Source: Bugula neritina (lineage: Eukaryota; Bryozoa; Gymnolaemata; Cheilostomatida; Bugulidae). From it: DNA of 64,000 nucleotides. The notes below the pieces were generated by a model. It ran no database searches and was not told where the DNA came from. It worked only from the letters and a program-made list of their open reading frames with translations. Location: assembly GCA_964035545.1 (NCBI GenBank), contig OZ037765.1, positions 8,336,698-8,400,697 of the forward strand, given 5' to 3'. A program made the translations under genes and the position numbers. Below are positions 29,701-43,800 of the stretch, piece by piece. The first letter of the stretch is position 1, and every line of letters begins with the position of its first letter.

Positions 29701-32700
29701 TAACCTGAGCAATAATGCTATTCTGCAGTTACAATTTCTACTTTGTATTAAGCTTGCAAAATTTTAGTATAAGTTTTAATAACTTCTATAAAAAACAACA
29801 GCAAGAGCCTTTGATAGGTGTATGTGTTGAAATACTTAATTACTTTTGCAAATCAGTTGAATGATTAAATACATTTGTTCACAGCACCAGGGTGCAGCTG
29901 GAGTCAGATGGTAGTCTGTACATATCATCAGTTGGAGGAGAGGACACAGGGGTGTACAGATGTACTGTGTCCAATGGACTGGGGGCTCCCATGTCCGCTG
30001 AAGCTCATCTTAGTGTCATCTGTAAGTCTGCTATTAACATTACAGAATATTTAAGCTAGTCTTTTGATAATTTAGTTCCAAATCAAATGTGGGCTATACC
30101 TTATACTGTAAGGCTTCTCCTTACTGTGAATAGTAGTTTAACACTAGCTATTTCAATATTGTGCGTTCAAATAAAAGAGACTGTATATTGCAACTCAACA
30201 TTCTATCATAGTAAATCACAGTCATACAATCAATAGTACTATTTGTAATATTCTTTGTATTTTTTCCCATTCTCACAACGTTGAGAAATATTTAAAAAAT
30301 CCTTGTGGTTGATTGATGAGTAGTTGGCAGATTTTGAACCTTTCATTCAGATAACGTACTAACAGTAGAATCAATTCCCCATTCATCACTTGTTGTTGGG
30401 CCAGGAATGAGAGATGGTTTCAGCCCCAATTATGACACATTAATGCAGACACGGTTGAAGTACTTCTGCATATAGGAGCTTTTATAATGCCTACAAAATG
30501 GTATCAATGAAACATTAGTTTTTGGCGTTGTACACTAGTTTTACATAACAGACCTCTTTAAAAGAATATGCGTATGCTGTATAACTTGTAATAAGCAAGC
30601 CAGGTGAGCTTTGCCAAACCTCAGATTTCATTTACATAACTCTACAGGTAATTTTTATAGGCACATAACAAAAACAGTTGGAAAATTTATTGGAATCATG
30701 TAGAATTGATATTGTTTGATGATATATTAAGCAATGTTATTTGTTCAATCTTGGTGTAACGTGTAAAAAAATCATAAAGCAATAAAATAGTTACAAGCAA
30801 ATAGAGCTGAAAATGGTTGATAAAACAATTACAGAGAGTTCATTCTTACGATTAGTTTCTTATTTTATTTTTATTATGTAAAGTAGAGCATGTAATTACA
30901 GGAGTTGTCAGGCTAATGAATAAATGTGGAATCTTATAATCGTGGGTTTTCCACTAAATCACACCCCTATAATGTTTGCAAACAGAAGTTCAACTACAGT
31001 CATTTAGTGGGCTGCAAACTTATGATAATGACTCATTTAAAGTTTATAATTCTATATGCCCAATACCTTTCAAAGCAAGCCACAAAAGAAAGCACCTTGC
31101 ATGTGTGTACACATGATGTAATGTGGGCTCACTCTTATGTATTTTTACTGGTTCAAACTGTATGCCAATTCATCAAACATTTTAGAGAAACTGTTTTGGT
31201 TTGATAAATATTTTCAAAACACTTATAAGCAGCTTTTTACAATGTAGCATTACAGTATTGACAGCTGATGAGCAAAAATTGCCAATCACTTTTTAAAACT
31301 AAAATGTCATTCTTTCTTCCTTTTCTTTTTCTCAATGCAGTTTATTAAAGTCTACTTCTATAAGTTTTAACACCATCTATTGCTGACGTGGGCTGAGAGA
31401 TGGTGGGCTGAGGATTTGGCCTTAGCTTCCTTTTCAAATACACATCAATAATTTAGTATATTTTGCAAAGGCACTTTTCAATGGCCTTCATACTAAGCAT
31501 TGCTTGCTGGTTTCAGTTACTCCTCTTGTCGACAAAGATAAGATGCAGTCTAAGGTCTACATTCCCGTTGGAGGAAATGGTAGGCTGCCCTGTCCTGTGA
31601 TTGGCTACCCAGCCGTAACGAGAGTTGTCTGGACAAGGCTAAGAGAACCTCTTGATATCGACTCTCCCCGGTAGGTGCAAGAAACTGACAACTTCAACAA
31701 AATGTTTTACAAGCACAGACAAGCCAACTATGAGATATTTTAAGAATGAGAAATTTACAAAATTAAATCATAATCATCGTTTGGAGTAATTTCAAATTGG
31801 TAGAACACCAACGTATGCCTTGCTTTCTTATGCAGTTAAAATGAATACTTTTATAGATTGGTTTAAGTCAGTTGTTGTTATTAGTTCTGATACACTAATA
31901 GTATTATGTGGAGTTGAGTCTTTGATCTTTTCATTTTGTTTGTTAGAAAACAAATTAGTTGGACTAGCCAACTGTTAGGAGCTAAATTACTGCTTATTCT
32001 GAATTTTAAACTTATTCATGTAATCTGCAGGTGTATAGTTTATTTGTAATGAGTCAGGCTATATTATCTCTTTATTGCTCTCAGCTTTACTATATTGATT
32101 GTAAATAAATTGTGGGAACTCTTGTGGAGTTCCTGTATTTACAAAGAAAATTGCATAACAATAGCTTTGTAGTTAATGATTTAGAGAAAAAAAACTCAAT
32201 CAGTTAGGAAGTAATTGCCGTTTTGTGCTAAAGAATAACAAGGGATTTGATGCAACGTGTTAGTTGCAATGAGTAGGTTTATTCTTAGTTTTGAAAACTT
32301 CAATATTTTTACTCGACTTTTCAATTGAAGTGGCTGAAAGATTGCTTCAACACTCTACTAATCCCATTGATATCTTATCATATGGTGATTACTGCCTTGA
32401 TTAGATTGAAATATTGAAGGAGGGAAAATTCTGTTATTTAATTATACTAAGCAGATGGGGATGTATGAAATAATTAAGCAAAAAACAGCTCTGGGCTTCA
32501 CTGAGTTAGTCCAGGCACGTTAGTTACAGCAATTCAGATTTGTTTCTTTTTTTGCAGGTACAACGTGACCAGTAAGTTTTCTCTTCTCATTGAGAATGTG
32601 ACGGCCAAGGATACCGGGCTGTACACCTGCACACCCCATAACCAGTACGGCCCAGGAGTTCAGTCGGACCTCATCACTGTAGTGGCTCTAAGTAAGAACA

Positions 32701-35700
32701 TGCTAGTATACATACAATCAACATTGTGGTAATTATTATGCCATAAATTAGGCAGTCAACTAGATTTAAAACAAGAGTGCCGTGCCACATTTGTTCTCTA
32801 CAAAAACTGTTACAAAGCAAAAAGGCTATGTTTAACTTTTCTTCAACACTTTTTTATTGTTTTATTTGTTTTTTTACACATTGTTTCACTAATATTAGTA
32901 AATTATAGGGTGAACTGTTTTTTTTAAATTTATTGATACAACTTTTAATCTTCATATATTTAGGTTATATACTTTGAGTTCCTAGAACTACAAACAACAG
33001 GCTAAATAAAACTTAAGCAGTTGTCTCCACTCTCTTGCTCAGTGAAAAACAATAGCAGCTTATACTGGAGCCAGCCAGAGTAGCTAATTATTGCATAATG
33101 TAGAAAATGCAGATCAGTAGTTACAATATTCATGTACAGTTTGGTGCTCGAGTTTTCAAATTTGATTTAATCATACATTGACAGGTACTACATTTAGGTT
33201 TGAGCTGGTAAAAATATTGCTACCTAAAATCTAACATGAAGCTTCCAAATTTTAGGTTATAATTTTATTATGCACATATGAAAAAATAACCAATAAATAA
33301 ATACATTTTTTAAAATCATGTAGCATTGTTATATTGTAAATACTATAACAGTATTGTTACTCCAATATGTAGTTTGTTTTTCCATTTTTCTATAATAGGC
33401 AAGTTGTAGCCTTTAGGCCTATACTATAAAGTTGTCAAACTGTAAAGCCATGAGACTGTAATCGAATCCTAAAGTTTATCTTCACGAGTTTACACGTGGT
33501 ATTGATTTTCAGAACCTCCATATTTCACAGCCAGTCCAGAGCCAGTTTACACTATAGATATAGAATCCTCAATCAGCATCCCATGCACTGCACAATCAGA
33601 AAATGTAATCAATCCTACCATTATATGGAGAAAGGTAGGTGGCCAGTCTTGGCTTTAATATAGATTTGATAATCTGTATAGATTCTATCCATTTAAGAAA
33701 CAACTATGTAGGGCTGCAGTAGCGTAAGGGATTATCTAGAATTTTAGTATTTTATCCTTATAAATTATAGCTGGTTTATTTTAAATAAGTTTGCTTAATG
33801 GAATTTTTATAGATTTAATCAAGTTAATTATTTTGAAATTGTTGCGGTCACGAAGCAGCTGAATAGAGAAACAAGTGCATGTAGGGTCATTCATGGTTAA
33901 CTTAGGTAGCTTAAGTTCTTTTCTTTCCAGTAGATTAAATTGTTTTGCAGATATACGGCCCTTTGCCCTCCTCCATGGAGCAGAAACCTGAGGGTAACAT
34001 CACTATAAATAACATACAAAAGAAAGATGGTGGATTGTACGAGTGTGAAGCTACTGATGGTCAGATCAGCTCTTTTGCTCGAACAGAAATAATCATAAAA
34101 AGTAAGTAAAAGAAAACAGAACTAATCATAAAATTAAGAACAGTTAAAGCCACAGCACCTGGTATGCCAGCTAAACAACTGCGGCTTGAACTATTTTGGA
34201 CTAACTTTTTCAAAAAGCTAAGTATTTTGTTTGTGACCTTTTTCAATAAATGTATTTAGTTAACTGGCAAGAATTTTACGCTACATGTCGTAGTAGTTGA
34301 GCAGTTGGAGACTAGGCAAAGCAAAATCACTCTGTTGCCTTCTCTAGTGATATTCAGTTCTGAGTTGTCTCCCCATATGGTTTGCATAGCTGTAAAAGTA
34401 TCAATTAGTAATATCAAGAAATGAGAAGACAACTATTACACTTATCAAAACTCTTTACTCTGTTGTTATATGTTGTAGATACTACGCCCCATGCTCCAAC
34501 CAATGTCACAGCACGTTTTGGACATTTTGACATCAAAATATCCTGGAAACCAGGATTTGACGGTGGATTTACTCAAACTTTTATTATATTGTAAGTAAGA
34601 TTTTGTTAACTTAAGCTTGGGTGTGACTACCAAATTTTATATTCAAATTCTAACATTTAAGCAGTTGAAAACTTTTGGTAAAGAGTTTTTAAAGGATAAT
34701 TTAAACCTAACTAGTTAGTAGTTATATGTAGCTAGCTGCCTTGTACACACATCCTATGCATAATTTTTAATTACTATATAAGTATAATTATTAAATATGC
34801 ATGCAATACAATTAAATTTGCTTCAGGCAATTAATGAAAAGAATATTTATTTGAAATTATGCAAATTATAATGCAGCCTAAAATTTCCTAGAATATTTAT
34901 TTAATGTTCTACAATTACTTGATTCTAGTTATCCTGCAGTTACTAAAACTTGAATGTAAGTGAATTTTGAGTTGAATTTATCTTGATTTAAAGTGCAGCT
35001 TACAACCTGCTGTACTTTATACAAATACCAAAGATCAATATTTTACCCCTTATTATGTAAAATATCATTGATGATCATTGACAAAAGTGTAGCTCAATGA
35101 GTAATTAAGTAGCATCCAGTCTCAACATTCATATATGAATTTCCAACCAACAGAGGGAGTTTTTCTTTCAGCAGAAACATAAAGATTGTAGTAAACTAAT
35201 AACTATTACAAAATTCGAAGAATCTGAATTCAACTCTTTTCTTCTGATTATTGGTAGTTGGCTGCCCATGCTCAAAAGACAGTAGTGTTAAGACAACTCC
35301 AATATTGAAATATGTTGTGCAGATAATTGCTCCATGTGAAAAACTTGGGGCTTTATGAAATCATTCTAACAAGAAAATTATGTTGCCGATTTGCTAACTA
35401 GCTCATTGTTATAACTTCAGAATACTGGTTAATGGTAGAATACAATTGTTTTATAAATACAAAATTTTAACATTTGCCTTATAGTTATACTTAGTATGGC
35501 GCCTTTATGAGTCTTTATTCATATTCATAGTAACAAGCAGAATTGTTTATTGTATTAATGTATATACTATCAACAAAACCAAAGTTGTGTAAAGCAAAAA
35601 AACTCTAACTAAAATATTTTGTTGTTTTTAAATGTTGTTACAAATTTGGTATTTTTCATAATTATTGCCATTTATTGTAGCGATTCTCCTTTGCTTATTA

Positions 35701-38700
35701 TTGTTAAGAGAAGTATGATGGATTTTCTTTCTATGCACGTTGGAATATTATATTTATGTAAGAACAAAAATAAATAACATTTTAGATTTAGAGAAACTGC
35801 AAAGATTAATGGTAACTGGCAAAACTTACCCGGCTACGAAGAGCGAACTGAGTATATCATATTTGGGCTCATCCCAAAGACAGAATACGAGCTCAAAGTT
35901 CTATCAAGAAATAAATTGGGAGACGGGATGTATAGCAATTCAGTTACTGGCAAAACACTTGGTAAGATAATGATGCTACACTAGTATTCTTATTTGTTTG
36001 AGCATCACTGTCATTAGATGATCTAATTATACTGCATCGAAATAGTTTAGTTTTGACTTATCATAATATTAACCTGTTTTTCAATACTGAAATTTAATTT
36101 CATGTAGTTGATTACGAGTTTAAGTTTAACTGTAAATTCAAAGGTTAACCTACATGTTATTCAGTTATTTGATGATTGTGTTCTAAAGTTAATTTGTACA
36201 GTATGTGTTAATACTTGTATGCATATGCTAATATATATTATAGTTTACCACTTATCAACTTGTAGGCTATATTCCTGGTGCAGTTGGTGCTCTTCCAGTT
36301 GATTTGTTTGGGAAAACAGTATTTCCATCTATTATAAAAAAGCTGGGTAAGTTATTAGAGCAATCTTAACGATACATGCAGTCCTTCTACCTCATATAAC
36401 ATTATTTGTATCCCAATCTGTGATGTTTGGTATAAAACTTTGTTTAATATTATACAGATATGTTTATATAAATAATTTGATAAATATCTTTGATGAGATG
36501 CGCAAATAAAAAACACTTTCTCCTAATCTGTGATATTTTATATGATACTTTTGCATAATATATTACGTTTCATATTTAAATTTTAGTATTTTTAGAGATA
36601 GATACGAGTATAATGCTATAAATGAAGGTAGTTTGATAGATATTTAAATTCATACAGATGAGATAAATAGCATTTTGCATAGTAATATCCTATGTTTAAT
36701 ATTTAAATTTTAGTATTTTTAGAGATAGATATAATGATATAAATATAGAAACTTTGATAGATATCTAAACTCATATAGATGAGATAAATAATATTTTGCA
36801 GGCCCTACTCCTGGCACACCAGATAATATTTCAGCCGTTCACGATCAAACTGGTGGTATTAATGTGAGCTGGTCAAAGCCACTGGAAACGGCTGTACCGA
36901 TACTTTATTATCGGGTTGAATACAGAAATGCAAGTGGATCAATCTGGCATAAAGACAAGCCTGTCTTAGCAAATAGTACCTCTACAAGATTTGTGCCTAC
37001 CAATGCTCAAGATGGTAAAATAGTAAAATACTTCTTCAGAGTTCGTGCTTATGGTCTGCTATCGTATAGTGACTACAGCAATGGTGCTATTATATATTAC
37101 CCAGGTATTTATTCGTTACATGTATTAATAGTTTTAAAAGTTATATGCTAATAGCATGCATGGCATCACATTCACCTTTATAGTATAAATATTGTTCCCA
37201 CTTTTTTATTATGCCATGGCTTGCAACACTTGAAAACTGTATTGTAAATTTATTTTACATTGTACTAATTTTTTAATATAAGCAGTGCAGTATATGAATG
37301 TAATACACTAACCGTAGCTTTCTGTTTGACAGAAGAAAAACCACCTGCAGGCCTGAGTCTTGGAGCTAAGATAGGGATAGGAGTTGCATCATTCTTCTTC
37401 TTTGGCTTGCTAGCAATCGTTGTCGTTATTCTTTGTGATCTAAAACCTAAGGATAAACGAAGAGCAGGTCAAGAAAAAAATGGTAACGTACAATGCAAAG
37501 TAGTAATTTAGTTTCATATTTGTGTGGGAATAAAAATAACGAAATAATAATAGTTTAGTAGCTGTATTACTGATGTACATTCTTTTACTTTAAAATGTGT
37601 GTCAAAGGATAGCACCAATTATATTATATTTTTATAGCAAATCATGCGTTATTCTTTATTTTTATATGTGTGTAGCCTTAAATTTGCTGCTGGTTAAAAC
37701 TGAAACATGAATATACCTTTCAGGCTCCCAAGGGCATTACAGCATTGCACCACAGACACCTAATGGAAATAAGTAAGTTTCTATTATGCATCATCGATAG
37801 TGTATGCGCAAACAAAGTGTCTAAATAGATTATACATGAACTTGTATGCCAACACAAATTTTGTTGTATGATAAATAATTAGGGGCTAACTAATAACTTG
37901 GATATTTGATACAAATACTTTTAACTCTGACAGGTAGCTCTCTGTGTTTTTGTTTATCGTATTATTTTAAGTATGGTGTTGACTTTCGTATACATGCACC
38001 CAATTGGTATGATCCGATTTCAGATTGCATAGTTCATCTTCATTTGGAACTATTTCCAGACAAAACAAAGGTGATCGTTAATATGCATGAGTCATAATTT
38101 ATGCTTGAATTTGGTTGCTAAAATCAGTGTTGTATAACTTTCAGTCATCAGTGATAGATAATGTTACAGTTGTAGGCAAAGATTTGTTACTTGTAGCGAT
38201 TTAGACTAAGTCGATGTTCTTATTGAGATTTCATTTTTAATGATATGTTGTGGAGTGTTGTATTTACTAGCAGTTTTGTGTTATTGCTAATTTAAGTATT
38301 TTGGTATCTGCAAAAGTAATATAGCATTGAGTCAAACAGAAAATATGCATAGTAACTGTTGAAATTGCATACAAACCAGCTAAATGCATAAATATTTTAG
38401 ATGCAAATTTATTTTAGAATCAATGTTTGATGTAAGCTGTTCCGTAGCAAGTATTTTTACTAACAAAGTTCTTTTTATATTTTTTTCTATTTTATCTGTA
38501 TAAATTTCTCACCGTATTATGGCTATTTATGTTTTAGCGAATGGCAATCATTCTATCCTTATCATGGAGGAAGATTTGCTATAAATGGCGAAGTAGATAG
38601 CGTTTATGTAGTTGATAATCATAGAGATACACTTCCTACAAATTCCTCAAATGGGCGAGATTGCTCAATGGCCAGACATGAACAGGGTTGGTATTTTCCA

Positions 38701-40575
38701 AGAGATGGTCATCCTGAACAAGATTTAACCATAACGTATGATTCTAGTTCCTCAGATAAGCCTCCTCCACACGGTCCCAGTTACACTGCCAACTACTCCA
38801 ACTACAATGGACTTCTTCATGGCTATTATGATGCTAGAACCGGTACTCAAATACCACACCATCTTAGAAATTACTCGCATTCGGGACTAGAAAACAGTGA
38901 TGTAGCAGATGGCCACCTATTGAATAATCTACCAAGTCATCATTATCCACACACAGTCACTACTGAGAAAGTATGGCCGATACCGCAACCAAGATTTTCT
39001 AGATACCACACTGAACCTCATCCTATTTACGCCAATCAAGCAGTTCTTAAACACAATGCAGAGTCTAGTTGGTTTACTCCACATTTTCACCCGTCCAATA
39101 CATTCAAAGCTCATTCTTCAACAATGTCTCCCATCAGCTTGTCTTATGATCGAGATCAAGAGATTGTACTAAAACCATCATTACCACGTCAAAGTTCTAT
39201 GAAGCCCTTAACACAGGTCGCTGCTGATAAAGATATTTTATTCGATGCCAACTTGAGCATTGTCAAAGAAGGAAGTTTAGGGACATCAGCTGGGGAAGAT
39301 TATGATTTTCGAAATGCCAACGAATACCCCTATACTAATGGGTGGGTGGAGAGTCAACTACCGGCATTTAATGACAGGCAGCATTTTTCTGGGCATACCA
39401 ATACACTCAGAAGACACATTACAGAGCCAGCACACAAACTGAGAGGTTATCACACACTGGCATCTAACAGCATGCCTAAGGGCCCTAATTATCACCCATT
39501 TGCATCTCGTCACACAGTAGATAAAGGTTCTAGCATTAGTTCTAGTATAAATGAAATGAGAGCCCACTACAGTAGAGATAAGCTGGTGGGCACCATTGAG
39601 AAGGTGAGAAGTACAGGTTCTCGGTCTAGAAAACCAGAAAGTTTCGGCACCCTAAGCAGTGGTCAATCTAGTCCTCAACCAAATACATATATTAATTCTC
39701 CATTGCCTCCTCCGTACCAAATAGCAGAATGTTACCCTGAATTAGTTTCACCTATGTATTATAATAATAACAACAACAGGCAGCCTGACGCATACTCACC
39801 TAAAAAGGGAAAAGTTCACCTGCCGAAAAATCAAAGCTATCAAATCAAAACCTCTGGCTTGTTAACTCCTACAACATACAAATCTCCGGAATTTACTCAT
39901 TACGACAGCAAATTTTTGCCATCTACAAATAGGCATTCTAGTTTGAGCAATGCATGGTCTCAATCAAGAGCCGACACTAAACAGAATACAACTAGGCCCT
40001 CTTGGTCTCAATCTTCAGCACCTACACCGTTTGAGTACGATATCAGCTGTGAGTCATCACCAGCAGTCCAGTTGCCTCAATTCACTTCTAAAAACGCACA
40101 AATATTATCTCTTTATTCTAACCCTCAAAGTGCATTCAATCAACCTATCAAGCAGTCTGAACCAAGTTCATCTCACCAAGTCTCAAAGACTAGTTATGAC
40201 CCAAGCTTTTTATTAAATAGATACAACCAGCAGCAATATCAGCCGGGTCCACTTACGCCGCCATCTTCAAAATTAACAACTTGGGCACCCTCAGATTCTG
40301 TTGATGAAAATTACGAGTTCGATCCAGTATTGATCGACAGCGAACCTCAAGACTTCTTCCATATACACAGTGTGGGTATGCCAGAGCCTGCCGAAACCGA
40401 TTCCAACTCTAGTCAAGGTATTAAAAAGCCATCTTTATATGCAGAAAAGCGATCACCTCTAATCTCGGACAACTCTCAAAGATTTCACAGGTTACGAGAT
40501 GAATATAACACTTACAAGCAAAACTCTGCTAACCAACAGTTAACCTTAAGTCGTTTGGAAAGTGATATACTGTAG
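12847..40575 (+). CDS. IGSF9: IGSF9/Turtle-type immunoglobulin superfamily transmembrane protein
   Basis: Eighteen exons join in phase to 4392 nt (1463 aa): 12847-12910, 15088-15245, 18296-18437, 25491-25663, 27112-27208, 29094-29244, 29885-30021, 31517-31670, 32558-32691, 33513-33634, 33951-34101, 34479-34590, 35786-35961, 36266-36346, 36802-37104, 37333-37482, 37724-37772, 38538-40575. Order: signal peptide (1-20), five Ig domains (about 22-121, 122-211, 212-307, 308-403, 404-494), each encoded by two exons and with its Cys-Trp-Cys core, two FN3 domains (495-617, 618-718), TM (732-753) and a long tail. Family marks: HFLDGH in Ig1 (vertebrate FFLDQH), ISWKPGFDGGF at the start of FN3-1, and in the tail SVDENYEFD and a C-terminal LRDEY segment. 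The last residues, SDIL, could bind a PDZ domain. Family members (Turtle, Dasm1) act at neuronal membranes in dendrite and synapse development. Ser/Pro/Tyr/His-rich tail residues 785-1463 come from one 2-kb exon. Confidence 0.96.
14755..14796 (+). repeat. (CTG)n trinucleotide run in IGSF9 intron 1
   Basis: About eleven perfect CTG units are followed by CTA and two more CTG. The run lies within the 2.2-kb first intron and is not part of an exon. Confidence 0.95.
18535..18635. repeat. Inverted pair of tRNA-like (SINE-head-like) sequences
   Basis: TGACTGAGTGCAGTAGTTTGG (about 18542-18562) is mirrored by CCAAACTACTGCATTAGTCA (about 18609-18628), a stem of about 20 bp with two or three mismatches. 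The left half also reads like a pol III promoter: TGACTGAGTGC resembles box A, and GGTTGGAACCC, about 33 bases on, matches box B (GGTTCGANNCC) at all but one fixed base. It may be two tRNA-derived SINE heads in inverted orientation, or a small foldback element. Confidence 0.4.
23172..23225 (+). repeat. Second partial copy of the tRNA-like repeat
   Basis: GGTGACTGAGTGCAG matches the start of the element near 18540, and a later GGGAGACCCCC occupies the box-B-like place. The middle differs, so this is a diverged or chimeric copy. Confidence 0.35.
27857..27893 (+). repeat. C-rich tract in IGSF9 intron 5
   Basis: ACCCCCCCCACCCCCCCCCC followed by TACCACCC is an isolated pyrimidine tract in AT-rich intron DNA. 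The opposite strand is G-rich with quadruplex potential. Confidence 0.9.
28674..28795 (+). repeat. 11-bp minisatellite in IGSF9 intron 5
   Basis: About eleven units of TATTGGTACAG and variants (TATTGATACAG, TATTGGTATAG, TATTGGTGCAG) are tandemly arranged. The minus strand gives a repetitive open frame (Asn-Thr-Ile-Pro-Ile-Leu), which is an artefact of the array. Confidence 0.9.
36549..36801 (+). repeat. Tandem duplication of about 124 bp ending at the IGSF9 exon 15 acceptor
   Basis: Two copies run from TTTTGCATA... through ATTTAAATTTTAGTATTTTT and AGAGATAGATA to GATGAGATAAATA...ATTTTGCA. The second copy ends in the real acceptor (ATTTTGCAG, exon from 36802). The first ends ATTTTGCATAG at 36682, leaving a possible decoy acceptor about 120 bases upstream. 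Confidence 0.8.
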
Positions 40576-40764
40576 GAAATTTTTTGAATTTGATATTGTT
40601 CTAGCAGCTTGATGTATTTTTCATTTTGTACATCATTTTGTTGTCAAAATAACTTTTTCTCGTATAATTGAATTTTTTCTCAATATACACTGTGTATACA
40701 AGTAGTTAGAACATTCCCAAAATTTTGCCTTTGCAACTTTACAACTATGATAGTATTAACAGTA

Positions 40765-40770
40765 TTTATT
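40765..40770 (-). terminator. PolyA signal of MRPL15
   Basis: AATAAA on the minus strand, about 90 bases past the MRPL15 stop. It falls inside the 283-base gap to the IGSF9 stop, so the two convergent 3' UTRs probably meet or overlap. No AATAAA was found for IGSF9 on the plus strand in this gap. Confidence 0.55.
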
Positions 40771-40858
40771 ATTTTTGTGTAGCATATAATTATTATTATT
40801 TAATTGTTGTATAGTAAATGCAGAGTAGGAAATAGCATAAAATTGAAGTAAGCAAATA

Positions 40859-43800
40859 TTACACTAATACACTGTTAGTATTATAAAGTTTCTGTAATTC
40901 TGGATCTACTGGTTTCAAAATCTCTCTATCTGCCAAATTAACTATCCATCCTGGCTGTAAACCATAAAATATCTGCAGCTCATTTTTAGACTCCATAGCC
41001 AATTGCTGAACACGATCACACAACTCCGGTATTGAATAGCCATATTTTTGTGCCATCTCAATTTTATCTTTTTCTATTTCTGAAGTATCTGCCAAATACC
41101 CTCGTCCTCTAGCGCCTGAATAGTATTCCAACACATCAACAGTCGGTGTCTTGCAAGTAGGGATTGGCTTACCAAAACCGAAAAACCTAAAATAAAATAC
41201 ATGGTAAAATTTGATGCTACATAAACTAACATTAATGAACCTAAACGCATTTAAGCAATATTTTTTCAACTCCACAGTGTTGAGAAAAACATGAATATTT
41301 TCTGTTTATTTACTAAACTAACTGAATTTTGTGTTGAAATAAACTGCATTTTGTGTTACATGCTACAAGTTTAGGAGATGAGCGAGAAAAAAATATGAAT
41401 AAAAATGAAAACTTACTTGGCGGGGTTTATGGCTGCTGAGAGTGATTTGGGATCATAATATCTAGATCTAACCAGGGAGCCCGACTTCTCAATAGCTGCT
41501 ACTGCTACTTCATCCACCCATTGCACTTCTAGGAAAACCTTCGCATCAAATATATCTGCTCCCTTCAAATAAAAACCATAATAATGGCTACAGAACCGAC
41601 AAAGACAACATTGCAATAAGTATAAATATGTTAAGGTTTTGAGATATTTTCACAGATATTCTAGCACTACACGCTGAGCCAGTTTTCACAGATTTAATTA
41701 GGCTACTCAACACAGGCAGTATACAGAATAGAACCTCGTATAGAGTCACATTTACGGAAGTTTGAGAGATCAAATTTCGAATTTCATTAACAAATGTTCT
41801 CAAATCATTAGGGAGGGTTGCAGTGTGTGCAGAATGTTATTAGCAGTATTACAAGCAAATGCCAAGCCAGGTTTATCTCGCCCTCAAGCATTGTAACTTT
41901 CACGCACTTCAAGTTAGCATTTCACAAATGTTTATTCGTCATTTATATAACACTGTGCGTTGCACCTTAAATATCAACTAAGCCCTAAAGCAACAAGTTG
42001 AAGCCCTGAAATGTTTTCATGATACCAATCAATTTGAGTGCTAACGGTAGGCTCAACTTCCTACTGGAACACACCATTCATTATTTTAATTGAATGGAAA
42101 CTGCAGGTGTTGAAGTGAAAGCTCAAAAAGCAGCAGTTTCTTGCCACAGGTAGGCAGCAGTGGCAACTAATTGAACACATTACCTCATCAGTCAGGTGAA
42201 TGCCATATTGATTGAGCTCCCGATCTACTTTGATTAGTTGAGAGTTACACAAGGCTGTTATGTCTATTGGTCTATTCACGTCTACTCTACCCAAGTCTAT
42301 CATTCTCTGGAGTTGAAGAAGAGAAAGTGGAACATATTCCTTCCTTTGACTATGTTGGCAAGACAATAAAAACATTATCACACCAGAATTACTGAGTTGA
42401 ATATAGAAAGATGATAGCAAACAACTGATAGTAGTAGACAACAGTTAACAGTGATTGTAAACCTGTAAAATAAAACTTTGCATTGAAAAATTGCTCAACA
42501 GAAACAATTTTCAGCCAATAAGATATTTTTAAAAACTAGAGTTTACCAAATAATTCACAAGAGTATTAAATAGGGATACTGCAATAGTCTATCAACCTAA
42601 TGAGTTGCATACCGAGCCCATACTATATAATTACGTTGTCATGTTTGCAGGCCACATCTTTGCCGACAGAGTCCCATTGCCTTAGAGGCGACCCTTTGCA
42701 TAATGTAATCATATTGTGACCCCGTATTATATTTACGCCATAGAAACAGAGATTATAGTCTATAAATGTCAACTGCAGTTGTTATTTACTTGGATATATC
42801 TGGAGATTATCATGAAAGACAGTGCATTGTGTACCTGTGATCTCGATAGTATGGCTCTTTGGGAATTCTGAGATAAAATGGTGTTTGGCCTCCTTCAAAA
42901 CCTAGCCTAGGTAACGTGCCATGTTTCCCTTGACCTCTTGCACCCAAACCTCTTTGACGCTTCAATGTCTTCCGCTTCGCCTATAAAGTATGTTTTTATA
43001 CCAGATAATAATCGTGATGGGTAGAAAATAAAGATTTCTCTAAGAAAACCTAGATATATTAATTTAAGTCTAGCCATTTATTTTTTATATTTCCAAAATG
43101 TTCCTTATATAAAGTTTCACTAATAACATAATTTGTTTAATACTGCGCAATTTCTAGCCTGCAACAGAACTCGTTAGTCAATGGTAGCTAACTGCACAAT
43201 TTTCTCATTCATACCATTTCCTGTAGGAACTTTTTTTAGCTAATTAGCATACATCAGTTGTAGAATACTAGAACTAACGAAAAATGAAATGTAGCCGATG
43301 AAAGGAACACATATTAGACAGAACAATAATTTTTAACATATTTTTACAGCATATGTACTGCAGAGGGAGGACAAATTTATACTAACATCAACACAATGTC
43401 TAGGCAGTGTGATGAAAAATTAGCCTGAAGCCAAAAGCACCTGAACTACAAGTACAGGGTCTCTAAGCACTCTTAAGAAATTACAAGCCATCATTCCCAC
43501 ATTTTTATTAGGAGCCACAACGATATTCTCTAATATGCTATGAATTTGAAGAAAAAACTATTCACTAGTTAAAAATGATATTTCAAATTAACATTCAGCA
43601 AAATGCATTCTATTCTGTAAAAGGACTTTTAAAAATTCAAAAACTACAAGAATCTAAATGTCTTACAATAAGTAAATATATATTCTATGAACAGCTATGG
43701 ATTCGTTTCCATGTAAACTATCCGCTTACGCCTACCACTATCGCAATGCTAGTTAACTAGTTTTACTAAATAAGCCCAAAAATATATGCCAAAACAGAAG

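Noticed and set aside
30926-31204. 92-aa open frame in IGSF9 intron 7
   Set aside because: No recognisable domain; a length expected by chance over 28 kb of intron, with no codon bias.
38929-39567. Minus-strand and offset open frames across the IGSF9 tail exon
   Set aside because: They overlap a 635-codon frame with family motifs and have no features of their own.
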